A stretch of 56,408 nt of DNA from Desulfonispora thiosulfatigenes DSM 11270 (GCF_900176035.1 NZ_FWWT01000016.1:1-56408), one strand, 5' to 3'; shown: positions 32,831-43,350, counted from the first letter of the stretch. Numbers and translations: made by a program. Notes: generated by a model not told the origin, from the sequence alone.

Positions 32831-33934
32831 ATGAAGATATTATATGTTGCGAATGTTCACAGGCACTTTAATGCCTTTCATATCCCCTATATCAAGTGGC
32901 TTAAAGATAATGGTCATGAAGTTCATGTGGCTGCAAATGGGGAAGAAGTAGTGCCAGAAGCAGACAAAAAGTTCACAATAAATATTGATAGGTCACCATA
33001 TAAAGTAGCGAATATTGGTGCTTATCGAGAACTAAAAAAAATAATACAAGAAGAAAAATATAATGTAATTCATTGTCATACTCCTATGGGTGGTATTATT
33101 GGTAGATTAGCTTCAATTGGCCCACGAAAAGAAGGTATGAAAGTAATTTATACATGTCATGGATTTCATTTCTGTAAGAAGGGTCCAGTTATTAATTGGT
33201 TGATGTATTACCCTGTTGAAAGGTTTATGGCAAAATACACAGATGTAATAATTACGATCAATAACGAAGACTACCAATTATCTCAAAAATTTGACATTAG
33301 TAAAAAGTATTACATTCCAGGGATAGGATTAGATATTGAGAAATTTAAGCGTTGTTCAAAGGATGAAAAACCTATAAAAAAAAGAATGGATATAGGGGTT
33401 CAGAGTGACGATGTATTATTAGTTTCTGTAGGAGATTTGACAAAAAGAAAAAATCACCAAATTGTTTTTAAGGCAATTGCAAAGGTTAAGGGATTAAAAA
33501 TTAAATATGTATTGTGTGGACAAGGAGATCAACGAGAATACTTAATGACTCTTGCAAAAAAGTTAAAGATTGAAGATAAAGTAATATTTCTTGGTCATAG
33601 AAAGGATGTTAAAGAAATATTACGAGTGTCTGATATTTTCATTTTTCCATCTTTATGGGAAGGTTTAGGGATAGCGGGAATTGAAGCTATGGCGGTAGGA
33701 TTGCCAGTTATAGCTTCGAGTAGACATGGAATAAAGGATTATGCCATTCATAAAGAAACGGCTCTGTTATGTGATCCACTAAAATCATCAGAGTTCAAAA
33801 ATTCTATAATGGATTTAATTAATAATGATGTATTAAGAAATAAATTAAAAAAGAATGCTTTTGAAACAATTGAAAAATTTGATTTATCCAATTCAATGGA
33901 AAAAATGATTGAAATATATACTAAAGAATTGTAA
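32831..33934 (+). CDS. Glycosyltransferase family 4
   Basis: This 367-residue GT-B enzyme starts KILYVANVHRHFNAFHIPYI and has VIHCHTPMGGIIGRL, a nucleotide-sugar binding C-terminal half with VGDLTKRKNHQIVFKAI, and the EX7E region FPSLWEGLGIAGIEAMAVG. ATG 32831 has AGGAGA at 8 nt, better than the upstream codon at 32813. It resembles EpsD/PglA-type enzymes that add the second sugar after the lipid-linked bacillosamine-type residue; the donor sugar is unknown. Confidence 0.88.
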   Translation: MKILYVANVHRHFNAFHIPYIKWLKDNGHEVHVAANGEEVVPEADKKFTINIDRSPYKVANIGAYRELKKIIQEEKYNVIHCHTPMGGIIGRLASIGPRKEGMKVIYTCHGFHFCKKGPVINWLMYYPVERFMAKYTDVIITINNEDYQLSQKFDISKKYYIPGIGLDIEKFKRCSKDEKPIKKRMDIGVQSDDVLLVSVGDLTKRKNHQIVFKAIAKVKGLKIKYVLCGQGDQREYLMTLAKKLKIEDKVIFLGHRKDVKEILRVSDIFIFPSLWEGLGIAGIEAMAVGLPVIASSRHGIKDYAIHKETALLCDPLKSSEFKNSIMDLINNDVLRNKLKKNAFETIEKFDLSNSMEKMIEIYTKEL

Positions 33935-33988
33935 ATGCTAACGAAACATTTGTAATTCTAAATACCGTGTATAGGGGAATAATACGAT

Positions 33989-35164
33989 ATGAAAAAATAT
34001 GTCATTTATATAGGAACTATTTTTTTGCCCGATAAAAATGCAGCAGCGCAAAGGGCAATCATGATAAGTAAATTGTATAAAGAAAATGGTTACACTCCTA
34101 TTATTATAGGCGCTTGTAAGGATATAGATAGTTCAACTGCTATAGTAGATACTTATGCAAACTATTTCGGATTTGATACATACTCAATGGCATATCCAAG
34201 ATCTAATGTAGAATGGTTAAAGAGATTAGTAGATATCAATCCAATACTAAAAGTAATAGATGAATATGGAGAAAAAAATATTCACTCACTTGTTATCATG
34301 GACTACATGTCTATAGCTCTTTGGAAGTTAATGAAATATTCAAAAAGAATGGGAATTAGATTTGTTATAGACACTGTAGATTGGTTTAATAAATCAGAAT
34401 ATAGATTTCCTAAAAATATAATAAAAGACATTGATACTTCTTTAAGGATGAGATTTATTCATAAAAAAGCAAATTATATGATTTCGATTAGTAAATATTT
34501 ATATAATTATTACAAAGGTAAAGTAGAAAATATAGTTATAATACCGAGCATTGCAGATGTAAGAGATTGTAAGTGGAGTCAACTTTCGGGTTATAAAGAA
34601 AATGAATTTCTTACTTTAGGATATGCAGGAGATCCAGGTGAAAAGTTCGAAAGGGAGAGATTGGACTGGTTGATCAAAATAGTCTCACAAATGAACAAAA
34701 AGGATAAAAAGATCAAGCTTCTGATGGCAGGTGTCAATAAAGAAAAAATAGCTAATAACTTGCCTCACTTAAAAAGTATTATTGATAACGATGAGTTAAT
34801 AGTTTTCTTAGGTAGAATACCACATAAAGATTGCCTGGATATGATAGCAACATCTGATTTCAGCGTAATAATAAGAGAAAATACATTAGTAAATCTAGCT
34901 GGTTTTCCAACTAAATTAAGCGAGAGTTACGCTTGTTCAACCCCTGTTATTACAACCCCATCAAGTAATATATCTGATTACGTAATAAATGCTCAAAATG
35001 GCTTCTTAACTAAAGAGATTTCATTTGAGTCTCTCAAAGATTTAATTGAACAATTACATGAACTAAATTCTAAAAGTATTAGTGAAATGCATGAAACAAC
35101 GAGAAGAATTAACAGGCTTAAACTTACAAATTTCACAAAAGATATTCAGAAAGTAATAGAATAG
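33989..35164 (+). CDS. Glycosyltransferase (GT-B, family 4-like)
   Basis: A 391-residue protein without membrane segments. The start YVIYIGTIFLPDKNAAAQRA is typical of GT4 enzymes that open with a Pro/Asn/Ala loop; LGYAGDPGE, LLMAGVN and FPTKLSESYACSTPVITT form the donor-binding half. It is likely one of the transferases that build the repeat unit in the cytoplasm. The sugar and linkage cannot be told. Confidence 0.82.
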   Translation: MKKYVIYIGTIFLPDKNAAAQRAIMISKLYKENGYTPIIIGACKDIDSSTAIVDTYANYFGFDTYSMAYPRSNVEWLKRLVDINPILKVIDEYGEKNIHSLVIMDYMSIALWKLMKYSKRMGIRFVIDTVDWFNKSEYRFPKNIIKDIDTSLRMRFIHKKANYMISISKYLYNYYKGKVENIVIIPSIADVRDCKWSQLSGYKENEFLTLGYAGDPGEKFERERLDWLIKIVSQMNKKDKKIKLLMAGVNKEKIANNLPHLKSIIDNDELIVFLGRIPHKDCLDMIATSDFSVIIRENTLVNLAGFPTKLSESYACSTPVITTPSSNISDYVINAQNGFLTKEISFESLKDLIEQLHELNSKSISEMHETTRRINRLKLTNFTKDIQKVIE

Positions 35165-35174
35165 AGGACTTTAT

Positions 35175-36257
35175 ATGAGAATATATTATTTGCTATTATT
35201 TTATTTTATATTTATTTACTCATTAAAAAAAATAAAAATTCCACTTAACAGAAACACCATAATTTACCTATATGCAATACCTATCTTTTTAATTATTGCG
35301 CTGAGAGATTTTTCTGTAGGGACAGATACTTTTATGTATCAAATAATGTTTGAACGTTCTATATTTAATCTAAAGCATTATGGAACAGAGATGCTAAGTT
35401 TAAGAAAGGAGCCATTATTTTGGTTAACGGCAGCTATTATTCAATTCGTTGTAGGTTCTGATAGAGTGTATTTCGCTATTATGGCTTTAATTATGATTTT
35501 TTCACTATCAATTTTTATTATTAGGCATTCGAAATTTCCGATGATTAGCTTTTGGCTGTATGTTACCTTGGGATATTTGGGACTTTCTATGTCTGGGCTA
35601 AGACAAATGCTAGCCATATCTATAACTTTCTTAGGGTTTAAGTATCTTATAAATGGAAATTGGGTCAAGTATATTATAACTATATTAATAGCCGTAATGT
35701 TTCACTTCTCTGCTATAGTGATGATTCCAATTTATTATTTAAGAAAAATTCATTTGAATAAAAAGGGTAAAATAGGTATTTTGTTTGTTTCTGTAATTCT
35801 AGGATTTCTAGTGAAAGATATAATTCTCAGATTAATATTTTCATTTAATGTGATGTCAAGATATAGTGTTTATGAAAGTAGTGTAGGCAATGTGCAAACT
35901 AATCCATTAGTTGTAGTTGTAGCTCTAGGAATATCTACGGTTAGTTTAATTTTATATCAAAGAAATGCTGGCAACTTAGAGGATAAGTTTAAGAATTCTT
36001 TCGATATATTATTTATTATGTCATGTCTCAATATTATAACATTAATTATCTCTCTAGACTTAGCGATTGTTAGCAGGGTGGGGTATTATTTTTCAATATG
36101 CAATATAATTCTTCTTCCAAATGCGATAGCAACGATTAGAGATAAATGGGTGAGATTACTTATGATTTCAGGTGCATTAATGATTTCTCTCTCTCAATTT
36201 TTAATATCTACACCGGGTGATTTCCTAAGGATAGATAACTACAAGTTTTTCTGGTAA
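35175..36257 (+). CDS. EpsG-family / Wzy-like polysaccharide polymerase
   Basis: The 360-residue protein is made of about nine to ten hydrophobic helices. The early ALRDFSVGTDTFMY motif and the SGLRQMLAISITFLG segment are signatures of the EpsG family, which acts as the polymerase of extracellular polysaccharides. The gene starts 10 nt after the preceding glycosyltransferase. It is AT-rich and diverse, as Wzy genes usually are. Confidence 0.85.
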   Translation: MRIYYLLLFYFIFIYSLKKIKIPLNRNTIIYLYAIPIFLIIALRDFSVGTDTFMYQIMFERSIFNLKHYGTEMLSLRKEPLFWLTAAIIQFVVGSDRVYFAIMALIMIFSLSIFIIRHSKFPMISFWLYVTLGYLGLSMSGLRQMLAISITFLGFKYLINGNWVKYIITILIAVMFHFSAIVMIPIYYLRKIHLNKKGKIGILFVSVILGFLVKDIILRLIFSFNVMSRYSVYESSVGNVQTNPLVVVVALGISTVSLILYQRNAGNLEDKFKNSFDILFIMSCLNIITLIISLDLAIVSRVGYYFSICNIILLPNAIATIRDKWVRLLMISGALMISLSQFLISTPGDFLRIDNYKFFW

Positions 36258-36281
36258 AAGAATAGAAAGGTGGAGGCTAAG

Positions 36282-37310
36282 ATGTATAAATTTTTAAATA
36301 CTAAGACGCTTTTAATCACAGGCGGCACAGGATCTTTTGGAAATGCTGTGATGGAAAGATTTTTAAATACAAACGTTAAAGAAATTCGTATTTTTTCGCG
36401 TGATGAAAAAAAACAAGATGATATGAGAAAGCTATATAAGAATGATAAATTAAAGTTTTATATTGGAGACGTAAGAGATTTAGCAAGTGTAAAGAATGCT
36501 ATGAATGGCGTTGATTATATATTTCATGCTGCAGCCTTAAAACAAGTACCTTCATGTGAGTTTTTCCCTCTAGAAGCAGTAAAAACCAATGTATTAGGTA
36601 CAGACAATGTACTTACTGCTGCGATAGAATGCGGAGTAAAAAAGGTTATTTGTCTTTCCACGGATAAAGCTGCTTACCCAATTAATGCTATGGGAATCTC
36701 AAAAGCAATGATGGAAAAGGTAATTGTGGCCAAAGCAAGAACAGTAGATCCAGAAAAAACCTTAATTTGTTGTACTCGTTATGGAAATGTAATGGCCTCT
36801 AGAGGATCTGTTATTCCTTTATTTATTGACCAAATAAAAAATGGACAACCTTTAACAGTTACAGATCCTAACATGACAAGGTTTTTAATGAGCCTTGAGG
36901 AAGCTGTGGAACTTGTAGTATTTGCCTTTGAAAACGCTGAAGCAGGAGATATCATGGTGCAAAAATCACCAGCCTCCACAGTAGGAGATTTAGCACAGGC
37001 TATGCTAGAACTATTTAAGGGTAATAATGAGATTAAAATTATTGGAACTCGTCATGGTGAAAAGCTATATGAAACACTTCTTACAAAAGAAGAACATGTA
37101 GTAGCTCATGATATGGGTGGATTTTATAGAGTTCCTGCGGATAAAAGAGACCTTAACTATGATAAATATTTCGTAGAAGGTGATCAAAAGTTATCATCAG
37201 AAGAAGAGTACAATTCACACAATACTGAAAGGCTTAATATAGAGCAAATTAAAGAAAAATTATTACAACTTGACTATGTAAGAGAACAGCTTGAAAGTTG
37301 GAATAAATAA
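36282..37310 (+). CDS. capE: UDP-GlcNAc 4,6-dehydratase/5-epimerase CapE (FnlA)
   Basis: A soluble SDR protein (342 residues from ATG 36282, which has AGGTGGAGG upstream). LLITGGTGSFGNAVMERFL binds the nucleotide; LSTDKAAYPINAMGISKAMME is the catalytic stretch. Without membrane helices and with RYGNVMASRGSVIPLF it fits the CapE/FnlA group, the first step from UDP-GlcNAc to UDP-N-acetyl-L-fucosamine. CapF and CapG homologues follow directly. Confidence 0.92.
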   Translation: MYKFLNTKTLLITGGTGSFGNAVMERFLNTNVKEIRIFSRDEKKQDDMRKLYKNDKLKFYIGDVRDLASVKNAMNGVDYIFHAAALKQVPSCEFFPLEAVKTNVLGTDNVLTAAIECGVKKVICLSTDKAAYPINAMGISKAMMEKVIVAKARTVDPEKTLICCTRYGNVMASRGSVIPLFIDQIKNGQPLTVTDPNMTRFLMSLEEAVELVVFAFENAEAGDIMVQKSPASTVGDLAQAMLELFKGNNEIKIIGTRHGEKLYETLLTKEEHVVAHDMGGFYRVPADKRDLNYDKYFVEGDQKLSSEEEYNSHNTERLNIEQIKEKLLQLDYVREQLESWNK

Positions 37311-38419
37311 TGAAGATATTAGTTACAGGAGCCAAAGGTTTTATTGGTAAAAACCTGATAGCTGAACTTAAAAATAGAAAATACGATGATATCTTTGAAT
37401 GTACCCGAGATACAAGTCAAGTGGAGTTAGAAGGGTATTGCAAAGAAGCAGACTTTGTTTTTCATCTGGCAGGGGTGAATCGTCCTAAAGAACAATCAGA
37501 GTTCATGGAAGGAAACTTTGGCTTCACTTCTGTCTTACTTGATATGCTCAAAAAGTATAACAATACCTGCCCAGTGATGATTTCATCTTCAATCCAAGCT
37601 GAGTTTGATAACCCTTATGGTGAGAGTAAAAAGGCAGGGGAAGATTTATTATTAAAGTACAGTGAGGAAACTGGTACAAAAGTATTAATTTATCGCTATC
37701 CTAATGTATTTGGTAAATGGTGTAAGCCTAATTATAATAGTGCCGTGGCAACATTTTGCCACAATATAGCGCATGATTTACCGATAAAAGTGAATGATCC
37801 AAGTGTAGTGATGAATCTTGTTTATATAGATAATGTAGTAGAGGAATTAATTAATGCCCTTGAAGGTAGAGAAAATAGGATTGATCAATTTTGCGAAGTG
37901 CAGGTAGTACACACTATAACTTTAGGCGAAATCGTTGATTTAATCTATTCCTTTAAAAAGAGTAGAGAAGAACGCTCAATTCCGAAAATGTCAGATGAAT
38001 TTACCAAAAAGCTTTATAGCACATACCTAAGCTATTTACCAGAGGATAAATTTAGTTATGATCTTAAAATGAATATTGATAATAGAGGATCTTTTACCGA
38101 GTTCATTAAGACTCCAGATAGAGGACAAGTTTCAGTTAATATATCTAAACCAGGTATCACAAAAGGAAATCACTGGCACCATACGAAGAATGAAAAATTT
38201 CTTGTGGTAAGTGGTAAAGGAGTTATTCGGTTTAGAAAAATCGATTCCGAGGATATTATAGAGTACTTTGTAAGCGATGAAAAGATGGAAGTTGTGGACA
38301 TTCCAACAGGTTACACACATAATATTGAAAATCTTGGAGATTCCGATATGGTGACGATAATGTGGGCTAATGAATCCTTTGATCCTAAGAAGCCGGATAC
38401 TTACTTTTTGGAGGCATAG
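37310..38419 (+). CDS. capF: CapF/FnlB bifunctional UDP-sugar reductase-epimerase
   Basis: The 369-residue protein has an N-terminal NAD(P)-binding SDR domain (LVTGAKGFIGKNLIAEL) and a C-terminal cupin domain (ITKGNHWHHTKNEKFLVVSG, with metal-binding histidines). This fusion is unique to CapF, which epimerises C3 and reduces C4 to give UDP-2-acetamido-2,6-dideoxy-L-talose. It overlaps the capE stop by one base. Confidence 0.93.
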   Translation: MKILVTGAKGFIGKNLIAELKNRKYDDIFECTRDTSQVELEGYCKEADFVFHLAGVNRPKEQSEFMEGNFGFTSVLLDMLKKYNNTCPVMISSSIQAEFDNPYGESKKAGEDLLLKYSEETGTKVLIYRYPNVFGKWCKPNYNSAVATFCHNIAHDLPIKVNDPSVVMNLVYIDNVVEELINALEGRENRIDQFCEVQVVHTITLGEIVDLIYSFKKSREERSIPKMSDEFTKKLYSTYLSYLPEDKFSYDLKMNIDNRGSFTEFIKTPDRGQVSVNISKPGITKGNHWHHTKNEKFLVVSGKGVIRFRKIDSEDIIEYFVSDEKMEVVDIPTGYTHNIENLGDSDMVTIMWANESFDPKKPDTYFLEA

Positions 38420-38422
38420 AAG

Positions 38423-39589
38423 ATGAAGAAATTAAAAGTGATGACAGTTGTAGGGACTAGACCGGAGATTATTAGACTGTCAGCTGTTATAAATAAATTA
38501 GAGGAATCAGAAGCAATTGAACATGTATTAGTTCATACAGGGCAGAATTATGATTATGAACTTAACGAGGTTTTTTTCAAGGATTTTAATTTAAAAAAAC
38601 CAGATTATTTTCTGAACGCGGCAACGGGTACAGCGGTAGAGACAATCGGAAATATTCTAGTAAAGATTGATCCTATTCTTGAAGAAGTTAAGCCCGATGC
38701 CTTTCTTGTATTAGGTGATACAAATAGTTGTCTTTGTGCAATTGCGGCAAAGAGAAGACATATTCCGATTTTTCACATGGAAGCAGGCAATAGATGCTTT
38801 GATCAAAGAGTCCCAGAGGAAACAAATAGAAAAATTGTCGATCATATAGCAGATATTAACCTAACATATAGCGATATTGCAAGAGAGTATCTTTTAAGAG
38901 AAGGTTTACCTGCAGATAGGATTATTAAGACAGGAAGCCCTATGTTTGAAGTGCTTAATTCAAGAAAAGAAGATATTGAAAAATCAGATGTACTTGAAAG
39001 ACTAGGGCTTGAAGAAGGTAAATATTTTGTCGTATCTGCACATCGAGAAGAGAATATAAGCTCAGAACAGAATTTTAGGGATTTAGTAGATAGCTTAAAT
39101 ACGATTGCTGAGAAATATCAGATGCCATTAATCGTAAGTACGCATCCAAGAACTAGAAAAATGATTGAAGTAAAAGGAATTGAGTTTAATCCACTAGTAA
39201 AAACTATGAAACCACTTGGATTTAACGATTATGTGAAACTGCAAAAGTATGCAAAGGCGGTATTAAGTGATAGTGGGACAATTAGTGAAGAATCATCCAT
39301 TCTTGGATTTAGAGCACTAAATATTAGACAAGCCCACGAGAGACCTGAAGCGATGGAAGAAGCTTCAGTGATGATGGTGGGATTAAAGAAAGAAAGAATT
39401 CTTCAGGGATTAGAAGTGTTAGAGACTCAAGAGAAAGATACATTGAGATTGGTAGCGGATTATAGTATGCCTAATGTTTCAGATAAAGTGTTGAGGATTA
39501 TTTTATCTTATACAGATTATGTAAATAGAGTGGTTTGGGGTGAAAAGTTAGGCAACCAAATTCAAGCAAGGGGTTTGCATAATGAGTAA
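38423..39589 (+). CDS. capG: UDP-sugar 2-epimerase CapG (WecB/FnlC-like)
   Basis: The 388-residue GT-B-fold epimerase has VVGTRPEIIRLSAVI, LVHTGQNYDYELNEVFF, VLGDTNSCLCAI, HMEAGNRCFDQRVPEE and SDSGTISEESSILG. It belongs to the non-hydrolysing UDP-HexNAc 2-epimerases. As third in the CapE-CapF-CapG series it makes UDP-N-acetyl-L-fucosamine. GGAGG precedes the start and the gene is 3 nt from capF. Confidence 0.93.
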   Translation: MKKLKVMTVVGTRPEIIRLSAVINKLEESEAIEHVLVHTGQNYDYELNEVFFKDFNLKKPDYFLNAATGTAVETIGNILVKIDPILEEVKPDAFLVLGDTNSCLCAIAAKRRHIPIFHMEAGNRCFDQRVPEETNRKIVDHIADINLTYSDIAREYLLREGLPADRIIKTGSPMFEVLNSRKEDIEKSDVLERLGLEEGKYFVVSAHREENISSEQNFRDLVDSLNTIAEKYQMPLIVSTHPRTRKMIEVKGIEFNPLVKTMKPLGFNDYVKLQKYAKAVLSDSGTISEESSILGFRALNIRQAHERPEAMEEASVMMVGLKKERILQGLEVLETQEKDTLRLVADYSMPNVSDKVLRIILSYTDYVNRVVWGEKLGNQIQARGLHNE

Positions 39590-40796
39590 AATAATGGTTA
39601 TTCATCATTCTGGTGATATAGGAGGAGCGGGAGTAAGCTTATTTAATACAATACGTGCAATTGAACAATTAGCTGATGTAGTTGTATATTGTCCTGAAGA
39701 TCCTTCAAAGTTTAAGGATTTTTTAATTTCAAAAGGGATAAAAACCAAAACATATAATTTTCCCTTAGGTTCAGTATATAACTTTAGTGGTGGTCCATCT
39801 ATCTGCAATCCTACATTCACTAAAAAAATAATTGACATATTTAAGTATAAAAATATTTGGAAAGAAATAATCAGAGAAGAGAGTCCGGATTTAGTTTTAG
39901 TTAATTCAAAGATTTTAGCTTGGTTTTCAATCATCACTAAAAAATTGGGAATTAAAAGTATATGTTATGTTAGGGAAACGAAAAAGAAAAACCCACTTAA
40001 CATTTTTAATTATCTCACTAAATACTTTTTGAATAAGTTCGACAAAGTAATTTTCATTTCTAAATATGATGAAAAGGTAGAAGGTATAGATAAAGAAAAG
40101 AGTGTAGTTATTCCTAATTTTGTGGATTTTGATAATTATAAAAGCAAGAAAAACAATGATGAGACTTTAGAAAAGTTCAACATACCAAATGGAAGATTTA
40201 ATATACTATTTGTGGGGGGGATGGCAAAGTTAAAAGGGGTTGATATTGCGATTAAGTCTATAGCATTCTTAAAAGAACACGAGATCAACTTAATTATTGT
40301 TGGTAACCCTCAATTTGCATATATTTCGTCAACAAATATTTATTTTACTTTCTATAATTCCCTAAAAAGGCGATATGAACGTAGCATTGAGAAAACCATT
40401 TTAAAGAACGGTATAGAAGACAAAATTTTCAAAATTGGCATACAGCATGAAATGGTTGAGATATATAAAATCTCTGATGTCTTAATTTTTCCAGCAACCA
40501 AGCCACATCAAGCTCGTCCTGCATTTGAAGCAGGATCACAAGGAAAACCTGTTATAATGCCAGATTTTGAAAATACAGTAGAGTATGTTAAGGATAATGT
40601 GAATGGTCTGATATTTAAAAAAAGAGACGCTAGAAGTTTGGCTAACGCAATTAAAAAGTTGATTGACAATCCAGGGCTTGCTCATGAATTAGGTAGAAAA
40701 AATTATGAATTAACTTTACAAAATCATACAAGAGAAAAATCTGAAACTATGTTAAGGAAAGTCGTAATTGATATGCTAACGGTAGATTTAAAATAG
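39582..40796 (+). CDS. Glycosyltransferase family 4, possible L-FucNAc transferase
   Basis: A 404-residue GT-B enzyme: VIHHSGDIGGAGVSLFNTI at the start, LVNSKILAWFS, NILFVGGMAKLKGVDIAIKS and RPAFEAGSQGKPVIMPDF (donor site). It overlaps capG by 8 nt, and genes directly behind cap/fnl sets often encode the L-FucNAc transferase, so that role is inferred. Confidence 0.85.
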   Translation: MSKIMVIHHSGDIGGAGVSLFNTIRAIEQLADVVVYCPEDPSKFKDFLISKGIKTKTYNFPLGSVYNFSGGPSICNPTFTKKIIDIFKYKNIWKEIIREESPDLVLVNSKILAWFSIITKKLGIKSICYVRETKKKNPLNIFNYLTKYFLNKFDKVIFISKYDEKVEGIDKEKSVVIPNFVDFDNYKSKKNNDETLEKFNIPNGRFNILFVGGMAKLKGVDIAIKSIAFLKEHEINLIIVGNPQFAYISSTNIYFTFYNSLKRRYERSIEKTILKNGIEDKIFKIGIQHEMVEIYKISDVLIFPATKPHQARPAFEAGSQGKPVIMPDFENTVEYVKDNVNGLIFKKRDARSLANAIKKLIDNPGLAHELGRKNYELTLQNHTREKSETMLRKVVIDMLTVDLK

Positions 40797-40812
40797 AGAA
40801 TGGAGAAATGAT

Positions 40813-42132
40813 ATGCAAATATTTAAAAATTTAATTCATAAAAGAGATAAAATAGCAGTCATTGGGCTTGGTTATGTAGGGATGCCGATAGCAGTTGCTT
40901 TTGCTAAAAAGGTGGATGTAATAGGGTTTGATTTAAATGAAAAGAAAATTGAATTATATAAAAACGGCATTGACCCAACTAATGAAGTTGGTAACGAGGA
41001 AATAAGGAAAACGATGGTAGAATTTACAGCAGATGAATTAAAGATTAAGGAAGCAAAGTTCCATATAGTTGCTGTACCCACACCAATCAATTCCGACAAA
41101 ACACCTGATTTGTCTCCTGTAGAAGGTGCTAGTAGGATTGTAGGTCGAAACTTAACTAAAGGCTCTATTGTGGTATATGAGTCTACTGTCTATCCAGGTG
41201 TAACTGAAGATATATGTGTACCCATATTAGAAAAAGAATCAGGCCTAACGTGTGGAGTTGATTTCAAGATAGGCTATTCTCCAGAACGTATTAATCCAGG
41301 TGACAAGGTGCATAGACTTGAAAATATTATAAAAATAGTTTCGGGTATGGATGAGGAAAGCCTTGAAGAAATAGCCAAAGTGTACGAGCTAGTAATAGAA
41401 GTAGGTGTTCATAGAGCCGGATCAATAAAAGTAGCTGAAGCAGCAAAAGTGGTTGAAAATAGTCAACGTGATATAAATATAGCTTTTATGAATGAACTCG
41501 CAATGGTATTTGACCGAATGGGAATTAACACAAAAGAAGTTGTTGAGGCAATGAATACAAAGTGGAATGCGCTTGGTTTTACTCCTGGTCTTGTTGGTGG
41601 TCATTGTATAGGCGTGGACCCTTACTACTTTGTATATGAAGCAGAGAAGCTTGGTTATCACAGTCAGATTATTTTATCAGGACGAAAGATTAATGATGGT
41701 ATGGGTAAGTTTGTGGCAGATGCAATAATAAAAAAACTTATCTTGGCAAACAAAGTAGTAAGACAAGCTAAAGTTGTTATTCTAGGTTTAACATTCAAAG
41801 AAAATACACCTGATACTAGAAATTCAAAAGTTGTAGACATTATTGATAGTCTTAGAGAATATGGAATAGAACCAATCATCGTTGATCCAGAAGCTGATGC
41901 TGATGAAGCTAAGCATGAGTATGGTATTGATTTAGTAGATATTAAAAACGTTTATAATGCTGATTGTCTGGTGTTGGCAGTGGCTCATGATACTTTTAAA
42001 AAATTGAGCTGGAATGAAATCGATGCTTTATACGGAAACTTTGAGAATAAAGATAAGGTATTAATAGATGTTAAGAGTATCTTAGATAGAAAAGAAATTG
42101 AAGAAAAAGGATATAGTTATTGGAGACTATAA
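40813..42132 (+). CDS. UDP-HexNAc 6-dehydrogenase (WbpO/TviB/CapL-like)
   Basis: The 439-residue nucleotide-sugar dehydrogenase oxidises C6 of a UDP-N-acetylhexosamine to a uronic acid. It has the NAD loop VIGLGYVGMPIAVAFAKK, YESTVYPGVTEDICVP, YSPERINPGD, the catalytic cysteine in GGHCIGVDPYYF and the C-terminal LGLTFKENTPDTRNSKV. The PTPINSDKTPDLSPV stretch fits the WbpO/TviB group acting on UDP-GalNAc or UDP-GlcNAc; ManNAc is also possible because an epimerase is next door. Confidence 0.9.
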   Translation: MQIFKNLIHKRDKIAVIGLGYVGMPIAVAFAKKVDVIGFDLNEKKIELYKNGIDPTNEVGNEEIRKTMVEFTADELKIKEAKFHIVAVPTPINSDKTPDLSPVEGASRIVGRNLTKGSIVVYESTVYPGVTEDICVPILEKESGLTCGVDFKIGYSPERINPGDKVHRLENIIKIVSGMDEESLEEIAKVYELVIEVGVHRAGSIKVAEAAKVVENSQRDINIAFMNELAMVFDRMGINTKEVVEAMNTKWNALGFTPGLVGGHCIGVDPYYFVYEAEKLGYHSQIILSGRKINDGMGKFVADAIIKKLILANKVVRQAKVVILGLTFKENTPDTRNSKVVDIIDSLREYGIEPIIVDPEADADEAKHEYGIDLVDIKNVYNADCLVLAVAHDTFKKLSWNEIDALYGNFENKDKVLIDVKSILDRKEIEEKGYSYWRL

Positions 42133-42156
42133 TTGAAATATCGAGGAGATATAACT

Positions 42157-43350
42157 ATGAAGATTGGATTTGTAAGTACTTGGTTTGAGAGAGGCGCAGC
42201 TTATGTTACTAAGTCATATATAGATGTGCTAAAGAATAAACATGATGTCTATGTATACGCTCGAGGCGGAGAAGAGAATGCTAAAAATGATCCAAAATGG
42301 AATTTAAGTTATGTTACCTGGGGATTAAATTTATTAGGAACAACAATAAACAAAAATCATTTTTTTAATTGGGTTAAAGAAAGTAGACTTGAAATTATTT
42401 TTTTTAATGAGCAAAGAGATTATAAGATATTAGCTTTACTAAAAAAAGAATTTCCAAATATTAAAATTGGATCATATATTGATTATTATAAAGAAAATGA
42501 AATTGAGAACTTTTGGATTTATGATTTTCTAATATGTAATACTAAAAGACATTTTTCTGTTTTTAATGAGCATCCTCAATGTTATTATGTCCCGTGGGGC
42601 ACTAATATTGATTTGTTTAAACCAAGCTTTGAACACGATGGCCAGGAATTAATTTTCTTTCATTCGGTAGGAATGTCTCTAAGAAAAGGTACTGATATAC
42701 TGCTCAAAGTTTTTATTGAAAAAGAACTATATAAATACTCTAAGTTGATAATTCATAGTCAGTTAGATTTTGAAAAACACTTTGGTTATTCATGTCATCA
42801 ATTGAAGGATTTCAATATTGAACTCGTTGAAAAGACAGTGGGTGCACCAGGATTATATAGTGTAGGGGATGTGTATGTATATCCTACAACACTTGATGGA
42901 CTAGGTTTAACAATTTATGAAGCATTGTCATGCGGTCTTCCAGTAATTACAACGGATAATGCGCCTATGAATGAAATTGTCAATTCTGAGATTGGTTTTT
43001 TGGTTGAAGTCGAAAAATATTACTCGAGAAGTGATGGATATTATTGGCCACTATCAATATGTAGATTTGATTCCTTATATGAGGGGATGAAGTACTTTAT
43101 TAATAATTCTAAGACTTTAAAATCGCTAAAGGAAAATGCGCGACTCTTTGCTGAGTTAAATCTTGATTGGAACAAAAACAGTCAAACTGTTAATGAGATA
43201 TTCGAAAAAACAGAAATCATAACTAATCAATCTGAAGCAGATAGAATCCTAAAAATGCACAGAAAAGAAATCGTATTAAAAACAAGAGAAACTATCTATA
43301 GCTTAATTCCAGATAGATTAGTAAACTTATTGAGGATGTCTAAATTATAA
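42157..43350 (+). CDS. Glycosyltransferase, GT-B type
   Basis: The 397-residue protein starts at ATG 42157 (GAGGAGA at 7 nt). IGFVSTWFERGAAYVTKSYI opens the acceptor domain; IFFHSVGMSLRKGTDILLKVF and PTTLDGLGLTIYEALSCG form the donor domain. It belongs to the EPS operon. Its substrate is unknown. The 130-nt gap after it includes a short coding-like relic (LKRAYPEKLLAFLKLTKMN). Confidence 0.82.
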   Translation: MKIGFVSTWFERGAAYVTKSYIDVLKNKHDVYVYARGGEENAKNDPKWNLSYVTWGLNLLGTTINKNHFFNWVKESRLEIIFFNEQRDYKILALLKKEFPNIKIGSYIDYYKENEIENFWIYDFLICNTKRHFSVFNEHPQCYYVPWGTNIDLFKPSFEHDGQELIFFHSVGMSLRKGTDILLKVFIEKELYKYSKLIIHSQLDFEKHFGYSCHQLKDFNIELVEKTVGAPGLYSVGDVYVYPTTLDGLGLTIYEALSCGLPVITTDNAPMNEIVNSEIGFLVEVEKYYSRSDGYYWPLSICRFDSLYEGMKYFINNSKTLKSLKENARLFAELNLDWNKNSQTVNEIFEKTEIITNQSEADRILKMHRKEIVLKTRETIYSLIPDRLVNLLRMSKL